DNA of 6,830 nt from JALENY01 sp036310185 (GTDB lineage: Bacteria > Bacillota > Clostridia > Lachnospirales > Lachnospiraceae): positions 1 to 6,830 of the forward strand of contig JAXJSH010000019.1 in assembly GCA_036310185.1 (NCBI GenBank). Reading direction: 5' to 3'. Shown here piece after piece: positions 1-5,425 of this stretch. The notes beneath the pieces were generated by a model that saw only the letters and a program-made list of their open reading frames with translations, was not told the DNA's origin and did no database searches. Every line of letters starts with the position of its first letter. The first letter of the stretch is position 1. Position numbers and translations under genes: made by a program.

Positions 1-5
1 GAATA

Positions 6-11
6 ACCTCC
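6..11 (-). promoter_or_regulatory. Ribosome binding site of an off-window minus-strand gene
   Basis: On the minus strand the bases read GGAGGT, followed by only five bases (TATTC) before the window ends. A start codon just beyond the edge would have normal Shine-Dalgarno spacing. This suggests a gene on the same strand as the flavodoxin operon begins immediately left of position 1. Chance occurrence is possible because the start codon cannot be seen. Confidence 0.35.
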
Positions 12-355
12 AATGACCAGTAATTAGCGTCTAAAATCAGTAAAAATAAGATTCCGGTCTGCTGAAAAGCCGTTAGAAATAAAAAAAACGTATGCAAGCA
101 CCTATAATCTACACAAAAATAAAATTCTATCCGACAGCATATTCCGACACAAAATAAAACAGATGATATCGTCTCCAACTCATATCACCTGTAATTTTTT
201 CTATCGTAATCTGATTTTTGCATGATGGTTTTATTTTTCAAGCATTCACATTCCCATACCATGAAGAAAAATTTCTGATAAAAACAGTTCAAAAAATCAT
301 ACCTATAAAAAAGTAATCACTCAATCCTTCATGCTATTACATACCACAAATCAAT

Positions 356-422
356 AAAGGAAACGGATTTGCTACCGTACTACATTTTACTTAGTTGTGG
401 GTGCTTCGTTTCCTTTTCTTTT
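356..422 (+). terminator. Long-loop hairpin with T-tract, possible (bidirectional) terminator
   Basis: AAAGGAAACG (356-365) pairs perfectly with CGTTTCCTTT (407-416). The 41-base interval can pair further: GCTACC (371-376) with GGTGC (400-404) with one bulged T, and ACTA (379-382) with TAGT (392-395). On the plus strand the stem runs straight into a T-rich tail (TTTCTTTTTT). On the minus strand, downstream of the flavodoxin stop, the tail is weaker (TTTATTGATTT). It may end the MarR-flavodoxin transcript about 40 bases past its stop, or end an unrecognised plus-strand transcript. The large loop lowers confidence. Confidence 0.4.
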
Positions 423-457
423 TTAATATCTGGGATTTTTCACGTCTTAGCTTAATT

Positions 458-979
458 TCACTCGTTTAGACACGCTAAAATAGGATCTATATATTTTTTA
501 TCAGAAATATCATAAGAGGATGCAATCATTTTCACCATGACCTCCTCTTCTTCTGTCTTATTCTTCTTCGCCTTCAGTGTTTTTATGAACATCTTCATCA
601 TAAGTTTTGAGGCTGCTGACATCTTCTCATAATTGAATCCGCCTGGACAATAAAACACATTTACCTTTTCCCATTGTGCATCATTGAAGTTTTGTCTGAG
701 AGCCTGCTCAATTTCAGGATTTTCTATTGGACTTCCACCTACGCAAAATGCAATGAGCTTTTTCCCACTCCATTTATCTATATTCCCTTTAAACCAGCTA
801 AGCTTACTGATTCCTCCTGCACATGCCCAGCCACCAAAAATAATGGCGTCATATTCATCCATACTTTTCTTTTTCGCTTCGGTCAACTCAAAGCAATCAG
901 CACCTGCTGCCTCTGCGATCCATTCTGCATAACGTCTGGTAAATCCTGTCTGGGAATTATAAATCACAACTGTTTTCAT
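458..979 (-). CDS. Flavodoxin-domain protein (HemG-like/flavodoxin_5 type)
   Basis: This 173-residue protein has a flavodoxin fold with an N-terminal beta strand (KTVVIYNS) leading into the FMN phosphate-binding loop SQTGFT (residues 9-14). A second flavin-contact loop follows, IIFGGWACAGG (about 46-56), then a strand ending in FCVGGSP (78-84). The family carries electrons on FMN in the cytosol. The C-terminal part (residues 105-173, with FYCPGGFNYEKM and a Lys/Glu-rich stretch) resembles the menaquinone-dependent protoporphyrinogen dehydrogenase (HemG) branch more than the classic short electron-transfer flavodoxins. No heme genes are nearby, so the HemG reaction should not be assumed. It is the second gene of an operon with a MarR regulator: only four bases separate the two genes. 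Its Shine-Dalgarno GAGGAG (990-995) lies in the last codons of the regulator gene, which implies translational coupling. The fold is clear; the substrate is unknown. Confidence 0.85.
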   Translation of the reverse strand: MKTVVIYNSQTGFTRRYAEWIAEAAGADCFELTEAKKKSMDEYDAIIFGGWACAGGISKLSWFKGNIDKWSGKKLIAFCVGGSPIENPEIEQALRQNFNDAQWEKVNVFYCPGGFNYEKMSAASKLMMKMFIKTLKAKKNKTEEEEVMVKMIASSYDISDKKYIDPILACLNE

Positions 980-983
980 TGCT

Positions 984-1448
984 TTAAATCTCCTCTTTCA
1001 TTCTCTTCAGATTATTTTCTATTTTAGAAATAATACTGTATGCCTGGCCTATTTCTTCATCAGAGATACCATTATACAGATACTCCATAAAACTCTTTTC
1101 TTTTTCATAATACTTGTCTGACATGCGCAATGCGTTTTCTGTCAGATATACGCGCCACTTTCTTTTATCTCCTTCGTCGACTTCGAAACGAATCAGCTGT
1201 TTCTTCTCTAAACTGTTTAAAATTTCTTTCACATTCTGTCTTGTACATCCCATTGTCCTGGCCAGTTCATTTGCAGTAGGCGCTTGATCCTGATACAGAT
1301 TCATGCATGCAAGTAAGAAAAACTGCTTGCAGCTGATTTCCTCGTAGAAGGAATCGCCTACTGCCTGAAGTCTGTTATGAAATGCAAAAAACAATCCAAA
1401 CAAAGCATATTTGTGATCCATCATTTGTAAAACATCAGATGCCTTCAT
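984..1448 (-). CDS. MarR-family winged helix-turn-helix regulator
   Basis: This 154-residue protein has the MarR layout. Dimerisation helices occupy about residues 5-35. A winged helix-turn-helix follows at about 57-102, with helices PTANELARTMG and TRQNVKEILNSLEKKQLI and a charged wing around DEGDKRKWRVYLT. C-terminal helices complete the dimer interface. Family members are dimeric repressors that leave DNA when a ligand or oxidant is bound. Three cysteines (C40, C48, C68) are present, C68 at the start of the recognition helix region; thiol sensing is possible but not shown. ATG at 1446-1448 is preceded by GGAGGGG with good spacing. A promoter and a perfect palindrome lie immediately upstream. 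The gene is co-transcribed with the flavodoxin, its likely target, and probably also represses itself. Confidence 0.88.
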   Translation of the reverse strand: MKASDVLQMMDHKYALFGLFFAFHNRLQAVGDSFYEEISCKQFFLLACMNLYQDQAPTANELARTMGCTRQNVKEILNSLEKKQLIRFEVDEGDKRKWRVYLTENALRMSDKYYEKEKSFMEYLYNGISDEEIGQAYSIISKIENNLKRMKEEI

Positions 1449-1463
1449 TGCCCCTCCATATAT

Positions 1464-1475
1464 GCAATATATTGC
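1464..1475 (-). promoter_or_regulatory. 12-bp palindrome, probable MarR operator
   Basis: GCAATATATTGC is a perfect palindrome between the -10 box and the ribosome binding site of the MarR gene. It begins about nine bases downstream of the -10 hexamer, so it covers the expected transcription start. MarR proteins typically bind AT-rich palindromes in their own promoters, which makes this the best autoregulatory site in the region. The repressor assignment is inference. Confidence 0.5.
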
Positions 1476-1483
1476 CTTTTTTT

Positions 1484-1511
1484 ATAATAACACACTTTTA
1501 CGCAATGTCAA
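1484..1511 (-). promoter_or_regulatory. Sigma-A-type promoter of the MarR-flavodoxin operon
   Basis: On the minus strand, a perfect -35 box TTGACA (1506-1511) is followed by a 16-base spacer and TATTAT (1484-1489), five of six matches to the -10 consensus. The start of transcription should fall near 1477, about 30 bases ahead of the MarR start codon. Confidence 0.7.
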
Positions 1512-1568
1512 TAATGTTTTTCCTTATTCCATTTCCCTCAACTCTCTTCGCAATAAGTCACTCCCTTA

Positions 1569-1597
1569 TTGGCAAAATCACGATACCGTGATATAAT
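1569..1597 (+). promoter_or_regulatory. Sigma-A-type promoter of the DUF4160/DUF2442 operon
   Basis: TTGGCA (1569-1574), a 17-base spacer and a perfect TATAAT (1592-1597) make a near-consensus vegetative promoter. Transcription should begin near 1604, just ahead of the ribosome binding site at 1612-1617. The spacer is largely filled by an inverted repeat, so the promoter looks strong but repressible. Confidence 0.75.
1577..1592 (+). promoter_or_regulatory. Inverted repeat in promoter spacer, probable operator
   Basis: ATCACG-ATAC-CGTGAT has two perfect 6-base arms around a 4-base centre. It sits between the -35 and -10 boxes, and its last base is the first base of the -10 box. A protein bound here would block RNA polymerase. 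The obvious candidate is the helix-turn-helix protein encoded by the second gene of the operon, which would give autorepression; binding itself is inferred. Confidence 0.55.
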
Positions 1598-1628
1598 ACA
1601 GATTGCAGGAAGGGAGGTTGATTTTAAG

Positions 1629-1882
1629 ATGCCGGTGTTGTCAAGATTTTACGGAATTATCATCAGAATGTATTTTCTGCAGAGTGAGCATAACCCACCT
1701 CATATCCACGCAATCTATAACGAGGATGTGGCTGCAATCGACTTTATGACCGGTGATGTGTTGGAGGGGCATCTTCCACCAAAAGCTTTGGCGATGGTGC
1801 GGGAGTGGATCTCTTTCACAGGAACACTTTGCAGGAAATTTGGGAAACGCAGGAATTCAAACAACTTCCGCCATTGGAATAA
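1629..1882 (+). pseudogene. DUF4160-family gene with a one-base frameshift
   Basis: The first 60 or so residues are typical DUF4160: MPVLSRFYGI at the start, HNPPHIHA at about 21-28, then VLEGHLPPKALAMVREW at 44-60. After the Trp codon at 1806-1808 the frame drifts into an atypical tail ending at 1910 (93 residues). Moving to the frame that is one base back at about 1811-1817 restores the family ending, HRNTLQEIWE then FKQLPPLE, with a stop at 1880-1882. One missing T in the CTCTTT run would explain this; the restored protein would have 84 residues, the usual length. The shifted stop lies immediately before the GGAGG of the next gene, as expected for the ancestral gene end. ATG 1629 is chosen because the family begins MPV.SRF; GGGAGG (1612-1617) is 11 bases upstream. 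The biochemical function is unknown; it may be the toxin-like partner of the next gene. A sequencing error is the main alternative. Confidence 0.8.
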
Positions 1883-1887
1883 GGAGG
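1883..1887 (+). promoter_or_regulatory. Ribosome binding site that fixes the DUF2442 start
   Basis: GGAGG lies just behind the restored DUF4160 stop codon (1880-1882). It is one base from the ATG at 1889 but seven bases from the ATG at 1895. The second ATG is therefore the more likely start, which gives the family-typical N-terminus MFHKIKNV. Confidence 0.65.
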
Positions 1888-1894
1888 CATGCGT

Positions 1895-2332
1895 ATGTTT
1901 CACAAGATAAAGAATGTTGCTCCTGTTTCTGAATTCAAACTTAGTGTTCAGTTCAGTGAGGGAGTTACCAAAATGTATGATATGAAGCCTTTGTTCAAGA
2001 GACTTCCTACTTTCCAACAGCTTGAAAATGACCCTGCTGTGTTTGCCTGCGTAATCGTGGATGTAGGCGGCTACGGTATCATTTGGGGCGATGATTTGGA
2101 TTTATCCTGTGATGAGCTGTGGGAAAACGGAACCATTGTTAAAACACCTTTTGACGGACTGATGGCATTCAGCGATGCTACGGAATTGTGGGGGCTGAAC
2201 GAAAGCACACTGAGAAAAGCAATTTCTTACGGAAAACTGGTCAACGGTGTTGATGTTTGCAAGTTTGGCAAACAATGGGTGGTTTCCATCGATGCTATGA
2301 CGAGGGAATATGGAACTGCAGGAAGTAAATAA
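1895..2332 (+). CDS. DUF2442 protein with C-terminal helix-turn-helix
   Basis: This 145-residue protein has two parts. Residues 1-80 are a DUF2442 domain: HKIKNVAPVSEFKLSV, then YDMKPLFKRLPTFQQL, and the highly typical DVGGYGIIWGDDLDLSCDELW (about 56-76). Residues 85-140 form a compact helix-turn-helix-like unit, FSDATELWGLNESTLRKAI followed by KFGKQWVVSIDAMTREYG. DUF2442 is related to the N-terminal domain of the NE0471-type proteins, which also pair this domain with a DNA-binding one. DUF2442 genes commonly sit next to DUF4160 genes, as here. I infer that it is the DNA-binding antitoxin-like and autoregulatory partner of the frameshifted DUF4160 gene, acting at the inverted repeat in the promoter. 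It appears intact although its partner is broken. An ATG at 1889 would add two residues. Confidence 0.8.
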   Translation: MFHKIKNVAPVSEFKLSVQFSEGVTKMYDMKPLFKRLPTFQQLENDPAVFACVIVDVGGYGIIWGDDLDLSCDELWENGTIVKTPFDGLMAFSDATELWGLNESTLRKAISYGKLVNGVDVCKFGKQWVVSIDAMTREYGTAGSK

Positions 2333-2341
2333 ATGCGAAAA

Positions 2342-2371
2342 TATGCCGGAGGCAGCTAAGCCCCCGGCATA
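2342..2371 (-). terminator. Shared intrinsic terminator between convergent genes
   Basis: TATGCCGG (2342-2349) pairs with CCGGCATA (2364-2371). After one A-C mismatch, GGC (2351-2353) pairs with GCC (2360-2362) around a 6-base loop. On the minus strand the stem is followed by TTTTCGCATTTATTT, so it terminates spoIVB, whose stop is four bases away. It also lies nine bases after the DUF2442 stop and may terminate that operon less efficiently, because the plus-strand tail is AAATATTAT. Confidence 0.75.
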
Positions 2372-2375
2372 AATA

Positions 2376-3584
2376 TTATCCCGCCGCCTCCAGCATATTT
2401 TCAATAAATATCCCATACCCTTTCGTGGGCTCATCCACAAAGACATGTGTTACCGCCCCGACCAGTTTTCCATTCTGAATCACCGGAGATCCCGACATTC
2501 CCTGCACAATACCTCCGGTCTTTGCAATCAGATTTTCATCCGTCACCTTTATAACGAAGCACTTATTGGTATCCGAAGCATCCCAGTATATCTGCTCTAT
2601 TTCCACCTGATATTCCTTTATTCCGTCACCGATATTGCTTAATATGGTCGCGGCTCCTTCCTGCAGTTCCTGCTTATATCCAACTTCGTATGAAGTCAAT
2701 TCTCCATCCGGCGAACAATCTTCATCCATGGTTCCGTAAATGCCGCAAACCGTATTTTCCTCAATGATTCCCAGATGTTCCTGGTCATTATAGTGAATCA
2801 CCCCGGCCAGTTCTCCGGGACTTCCGGCACTGCCTTTTTTAATTGACACAATTTCCGCCTCGTACAGATCTCCCTGTTCCAGTTTCAGCAATTCCCCCAT
2901 ATCCAGGTCACTGATCCCATGTCCCAAAGCACCAAAACTGCCGTCTTCCTGAACATAAGTCAGCGTTCCGATTCCCTGCGTATTATCCCGAATCCAGACA
3001 CCCAGTTTGTAGGAACCATCCTGGCAGCAGACCGGATCAACCGAAACACTGTGCACTTCGCCATCACGATTGATTTCCAAAACCACAGAATCTCCTGTAT
3101 TTTCTTCCATCATGGATACCAGATCGCTCTTTTTTTCGATTGATGTTCCATTTACTTTTTGTATATAATCGCCCGGCTGAATCAGATTTTTTGCCGGTTC
3201 TTCATTTTGTCCCTGACTGTTTAATATTTCCTGGGTATCAATGACCAGAACTCCTTCTGTCTCTATATAAATGCCTATGGTGTCACCGGACACGGACACA
3301 TTGATCGGTTCTGCCTGTGATATGGTTACTTTTTTTATCACAAACGTGTCAAACAATTTGCATTCTATGATATATTTTCCGCCGGAAGATGCTGTTATGG
3401 TATCGGATGTGGTAACGAAAGGGTTTGTAATAATGGAATCCAACGCATCCGTCTCACCTTCCAGCACATAAAGCTCATCGGGAATCGATGCCCGAATCTC
3501 ATAAACACCCCACACTGCAGAACCTGCCAGTATCCCCAGAATCGTTATATATTGAAAAAAACGTTTTTTTCTCTTGTTCTTCAT
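2376..3584 (-). CDS. spoIVB: SpoIVB sporulation serine protease (S55)
   Basis: This 402-residue protein closely matches SpoIVB (about 426 in Bacillus subtilis). An N-terminal membrane anchor spans about residues 9-28 after a Lys/Arg-rich start. A PDZ domain follows, with NLIQPGDYIQKVNG at about 133-146. The C-terminal S55 peptidase domain holds H222 (FGALGHGISD), D349 (KVTDEN) and S364 (QGMSGSP). Their spacing (127 and 15 residues) equals that of the known triad H236/D363/S378. SpoIVB is made in the forespore and secreted into the space between the two membranes. In Bacillus it cuts SpoIVFA there, freeing SpoIVFB to activate sigma-K. AAAGGGTGAG upstream of ATG 3582-3584 serves as ribosome binding site. 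It follows recN as in other spore formers but is separated by a terminator and appears to have its own sigma-G-type promoter. spo0A does not follow it. Confidence 0.96.
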   Translation of the reverse strand: MKNKRKKRFFQYITILGILAGSAVWGVYEIRASIPDELYVLEGETDALDSIITNPFVTTSDTITASSGGKYIIECKLFDTFVIKKVTISQAEPINVSVSGDTIGIYIETEGVLVIDTQEILNSQGQNEEPAKNLIQPGDYIQKVNGTSIEKKSDLVSMMEENTGDSVVLEINRDGEVHSVSVDPVCCQDGSYKLGVWIRDNTQGIGTLTYVQEDGSFGALGHGISDLDMGELLKLEQGDLYEAEIVSIKKGSAGSPGELAGVIHYNDQEHLGIIEENTVCGIYGTMDEDCSPDGELTSYEVGYKQELQEGAATILSNIGDGIKEYQVEIEQIYWDASDTNKCFVIKVTDENLIAKTGGIVQGMSGSPVIQNGKLVGAVTHVFVDEPTKGYGIFIENMLEAAG

Positions 3585-3617
3585 AAATTCATCTCACCCT
3601 TTCATCCGTATTTTTTC

Positions 3618-3653
3618 CAAAGAAAAAGAGGATAACATTTTCATGTATCCTCT
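3618..3653 (-). terminator. Intrinsic terminator of recN
   Basis: On the minus strand AGAGGATA pairs with TATCCTCT (plus-strand arms 3646-3653 and 3627-3634). CAT-GAAA-ATG adds three pairs with a bulged T. TTTTTCTTT follows directly. It begins about 20 bases past the recN stop codon. It should stop recN read-through into spoIVB. Confidence 0.85.
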
Positions 3654-3655
3654 CA

Positions 3656-3684
3656 TAGTATGTGATGAATTTTTTATTTCAATC
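3656..3684 (-). promoter_or_regulatory. Candidate sigma-G promoter of spoIVB
   Basis: On the minus strand GATTG (3680-3684) is followed by a 17-base spacer and CATACTA (3656-3662). CATACTA is the preferred -10 of forespore sigma-G; GATTG matches the -35 consensus GHATR at four of five positions. spoIVB is known to be expressed in the forespore under sigma-F and sigma-G in Bacillus. The -35 lies inside the last recN codons. The expected start falls in the first arm of the recN terminator. Confidence 0.5.
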
Positions 3685-5365
3685 TTGTATTTTTTTGTTC
3701 CCGTGCCAAATCCTTCATCTCGCGTGCACTTTCCAGTGTACGGTCTGTAATCTGGGCTCCGCCCAGCATACGCGCCAGTTCTGTGATGGTTTCCTGTTCG
3801 TTCAGCGGTTCGATTGTGGTGATGGTATTTCCATCTTTTACCATTTTTTCGATACCATAATGTACATCCGCCATGGCTGCGATCTGAGGCAGATGTGTGA
3901 TACACATAACCTGATGATGGCGGCCTACCAGTGACATCTTTTCTGAAACTTTCTGCGCCGTGCGGCCGCTGATTCCCGTATCGATCTCATCAAAAATCAG
4001 GGTCGGTGTCTCATCCTGCTGCGCCAGAAGGGTTTTGATGGCCAGCATGATCCTGGACAGCTCACCGCCGGAAACCACCCGGTTCAGCGGTCTTCGGGCT
4101 TCACCCGGATTGGTGGAGATCATAAATTCGGCCTGATCTGTTCCGTTTCCGGAATAATGTTCTGCTTTTGTCAGTTCGATGGCAAAATCCATATGCATAA
4201 AGTTCAGATCTGCCAGCTGCGCTGCAATCTCAGCAGACAATGTTTTACTGTATTGTAACCGTTTTTCCGATAATTTTTCACACCAGTGAATCAGAATTTC
4301 TTCCTTTTTCCGGAATTCTTCTTCCATCTGATGACGGGTATTTTCATAATCTACCAGTTCTTCCAGTTCTTTTTGACGGGCGCTCTGATAGGAAAGCACC
4401 TGTTCCAGTGTTTTTCCGTATTTCGCCTTCAGACGGTTGAGCTCATCAAGGCGGCTCTCTGTCTTAGCAAAATCTTCCTCTGAAAAAGTAAGATCAGACA
4501 GATACGCACTGACTTCCCGGTTAAAATCATTTAACAGGTTGTCGATATCAGCCAGCGTGGAAGAGAAACCTGCGATTTCCGGATCATATTCTTCGACCGC
4601 TGCAATCGCCCGGAGGGCCCGGCCAATCTGTTCACCGGCTCCGCTGCCGCCTTCATATCCGGTCAGTCCATGGACTTCCTGCATATTTTCTGCAATTTTT
4701 TTGCTGTTTACCAGTTTGCGGTACTGCTGTTCCAGTTCCTCGTCTTCCCCTTCCCGAAGGGAAGCCTGCTCGATTTCATTGATCTCATATGCCAGAAAAT
4801 CCATCCGGCGCTTTCGTTCTTCTTCATCCATCGCACCTTCTTTCAGCTGACGGCGAAGCTTTTCATAGGCTTCATAGGCTTCCGCTGTGGATTTCTTCAG
4901 CGGAGCAATCTCTTCTTTTCCGTATTCATCCAGAATATCCAGCTGTTTTTCGTTGTGAAGCAGGGACTGATGCTCATGCTGCCCGTGAATATCAAGAAGC
5001 AGACCTGCCGCTTTACGCACCTGGGAAACGGTGCATGTCTCACCGTTTATCTTGCTGACACTGCGGCCTTCCGTAATTTTTCTTGAAATCAGAACCACAC
5101 CGTCCTCCGGATAAATATCCAGCTCTTTCAGTTTTCGCTCAATCGATGGATTATCGATCTCAAAGAGCAGTTCCACCAGTGCAAAAGGTGCCTGTTCACG
5201 AATCATATCTCTGGACATTTTTCCGCCAAGGGCAAGTGTAATGGAATCGATAATAATGGATTTGCCGGCTCCCGTCTCTCCCGTAAGGATATTCAGGCCC
5301 TCCGAAAAATCCACATCCACTTCCTGAATCAGTGCCAGATTTTTCACATGTAAGTTACGTAACAT
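3674..5365 (-). CDS. recN: DNA repair protein RecN (SMC-like ATPase)
   Basis: This 563-residue, full-length protein has the split ATPase of SMC-like proteins. Walker A is GETGAGKS (29-36). The RecN-specific IHGQHEHQSLL lies at about 126-136. A long charged helical middle (about 150-370) forms the coiled-coil arms. The ABC signature VSGGELSR is at 431-438, Walker B LIFDEID at 456-462 with the D-loop ISG, and the switch histidine in ITHLPQIAAMAD at about 489-500. RecN binds DNA ends early in double-strand break repair and promotes RecA-dependent recombination. ATG 5363-5365 has GAAGAGGAA upstream. The gene sits between argR and spoIVB, the usual order in Bacillus and Clostridia, and ends in its own terminator. 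I see no LexA box upstream. Confidence 0.97.
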   Translation of the reverse strand: MLRNLHVKNLALIQEVDVDFSEGLNILTGETGAGKSIIIDSITLALGGKMSRDMIREQAPFALVELLFEIDNPSIERKLKELDIYPEDGVVLISRKITEGRSVSKINGETCTVSQVRKAAGLLLDIHGQHEHQSLLHNEKQLDILDEYGKEEIAPLKKSTAEAYEAYEKLRRQLKEGAMDEEERKRRMDFLAYEINEIEQASLREGEDEELEQQYRKLVNSKKIAENMQEVHGLTGYEGGSGAGEQIGRALRAIAAVEEYDPEIAGFSSTLADIDNLLNDFNREVSAYLSDLTFSEEDFAKTESRLDELNRLKAKYGKTLEQVLSYQSARQKELEELVDYENTRHQMEEEFRKKEEILIHWCEKLSEKRLQYSKTLSAEIAAQLADLNFMHMDFAIELTKAEHYSGNGTDQAEFMISTNPGEARRPLNRVVSGGELSRIMLAIKTLLAQQDETPTLIFDEIDTGISGRTAQKVSEKMSLVGRHHQVMCITHLPQIAAMADVHYGIEKMVKDGNTITTIEPLNEQETITELARMLGGAQITDRTLESAREMKDLAREQKNTRLK

Positions 5366-5390
5366 TTTTATTCCTCTTCATTTCTCCGGC

Positions 5391-5405
5391 CAGGGCAATG
5401 CCCTG
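5391..5405 (-). other. Short GC-rich hairpin between argR and recN
   Basis: CAGGGC and GCCCTG form a perfect 6-bp stem around a 3-base loop in the 60-base gap. On the minus strand no T-run follows, so it is not a typical terminator. It lies just upstream of the recN ribosome binding site (about 5367-5376). It could affect mRNA stability or partial attenuation between argR and recN; no role is demonstrated. Confidence 0.35.
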
Positions 5406-5425
5406 CCTTTTCCACATTTCCCTGA

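Larger units (their letters stand above)
1..457. other. Gene-free AT-rich intergenic region
   Basis: No reading frame of convincing length or composition occurs on either strand in these 457 bases, and I see no tRNA-like or rRNA-like sequence. The stretch is strongly AT-rich compared with the recN-nadK block. It contains a Shine-Dalgarno-like sequence at the left edge, two direct copies of TCCGACA (130-136 and 143-149), and a hairpin with a T-tract near 356-422. It is probably the 3' region of the flavodoxin operon plus the upstream region of a minus-strand gene that starts left of the window. Confidence 0.6.

Noticed and set aside
161..174. Near-palindrome AGATGATATCGTCT
   Set aside because: It is imperfect, has no promoter at a fitting distance, and such AT-rich near-palindromes are common in this kind of spacer.
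1569..1628. TTG at 1569 as an upstream start for the DUF4160 gene
   Set aside because: This TTG is part of the -35 box of the operon's promoter, so it would lie upstream of the transcript start. The family begins at the MPVLSRF of 1629, which has its own GGGAGG upstream.
1809..1820. Programmed -1 ribosomal frameshifting in DUF4160
   Set aside because: The direction (-1) is right, but the bases CTCTTTC do not form an X XXY YYZ slippery site, and I see no stable stem just downstream. A simple base deletion is the better explanation.
1715..2446. Minus-strand open frames opposite the DUF4160/DUF2442 operon
   Set aside because: They mirror the coding strand of the recognised genes, and one runs across the spoIVB terminator hairpin into spoIVB in a different frame. 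No family pattern is visible.
4437..5086. Long open frames on the plus strand within recN
   Set aside because: They are antisense to a well-conserved gene, are Ser- or Phe-rich as expected for reverse reading of charged coiled-coil codons, and lack family motifs and convincing ribosome binding sites.
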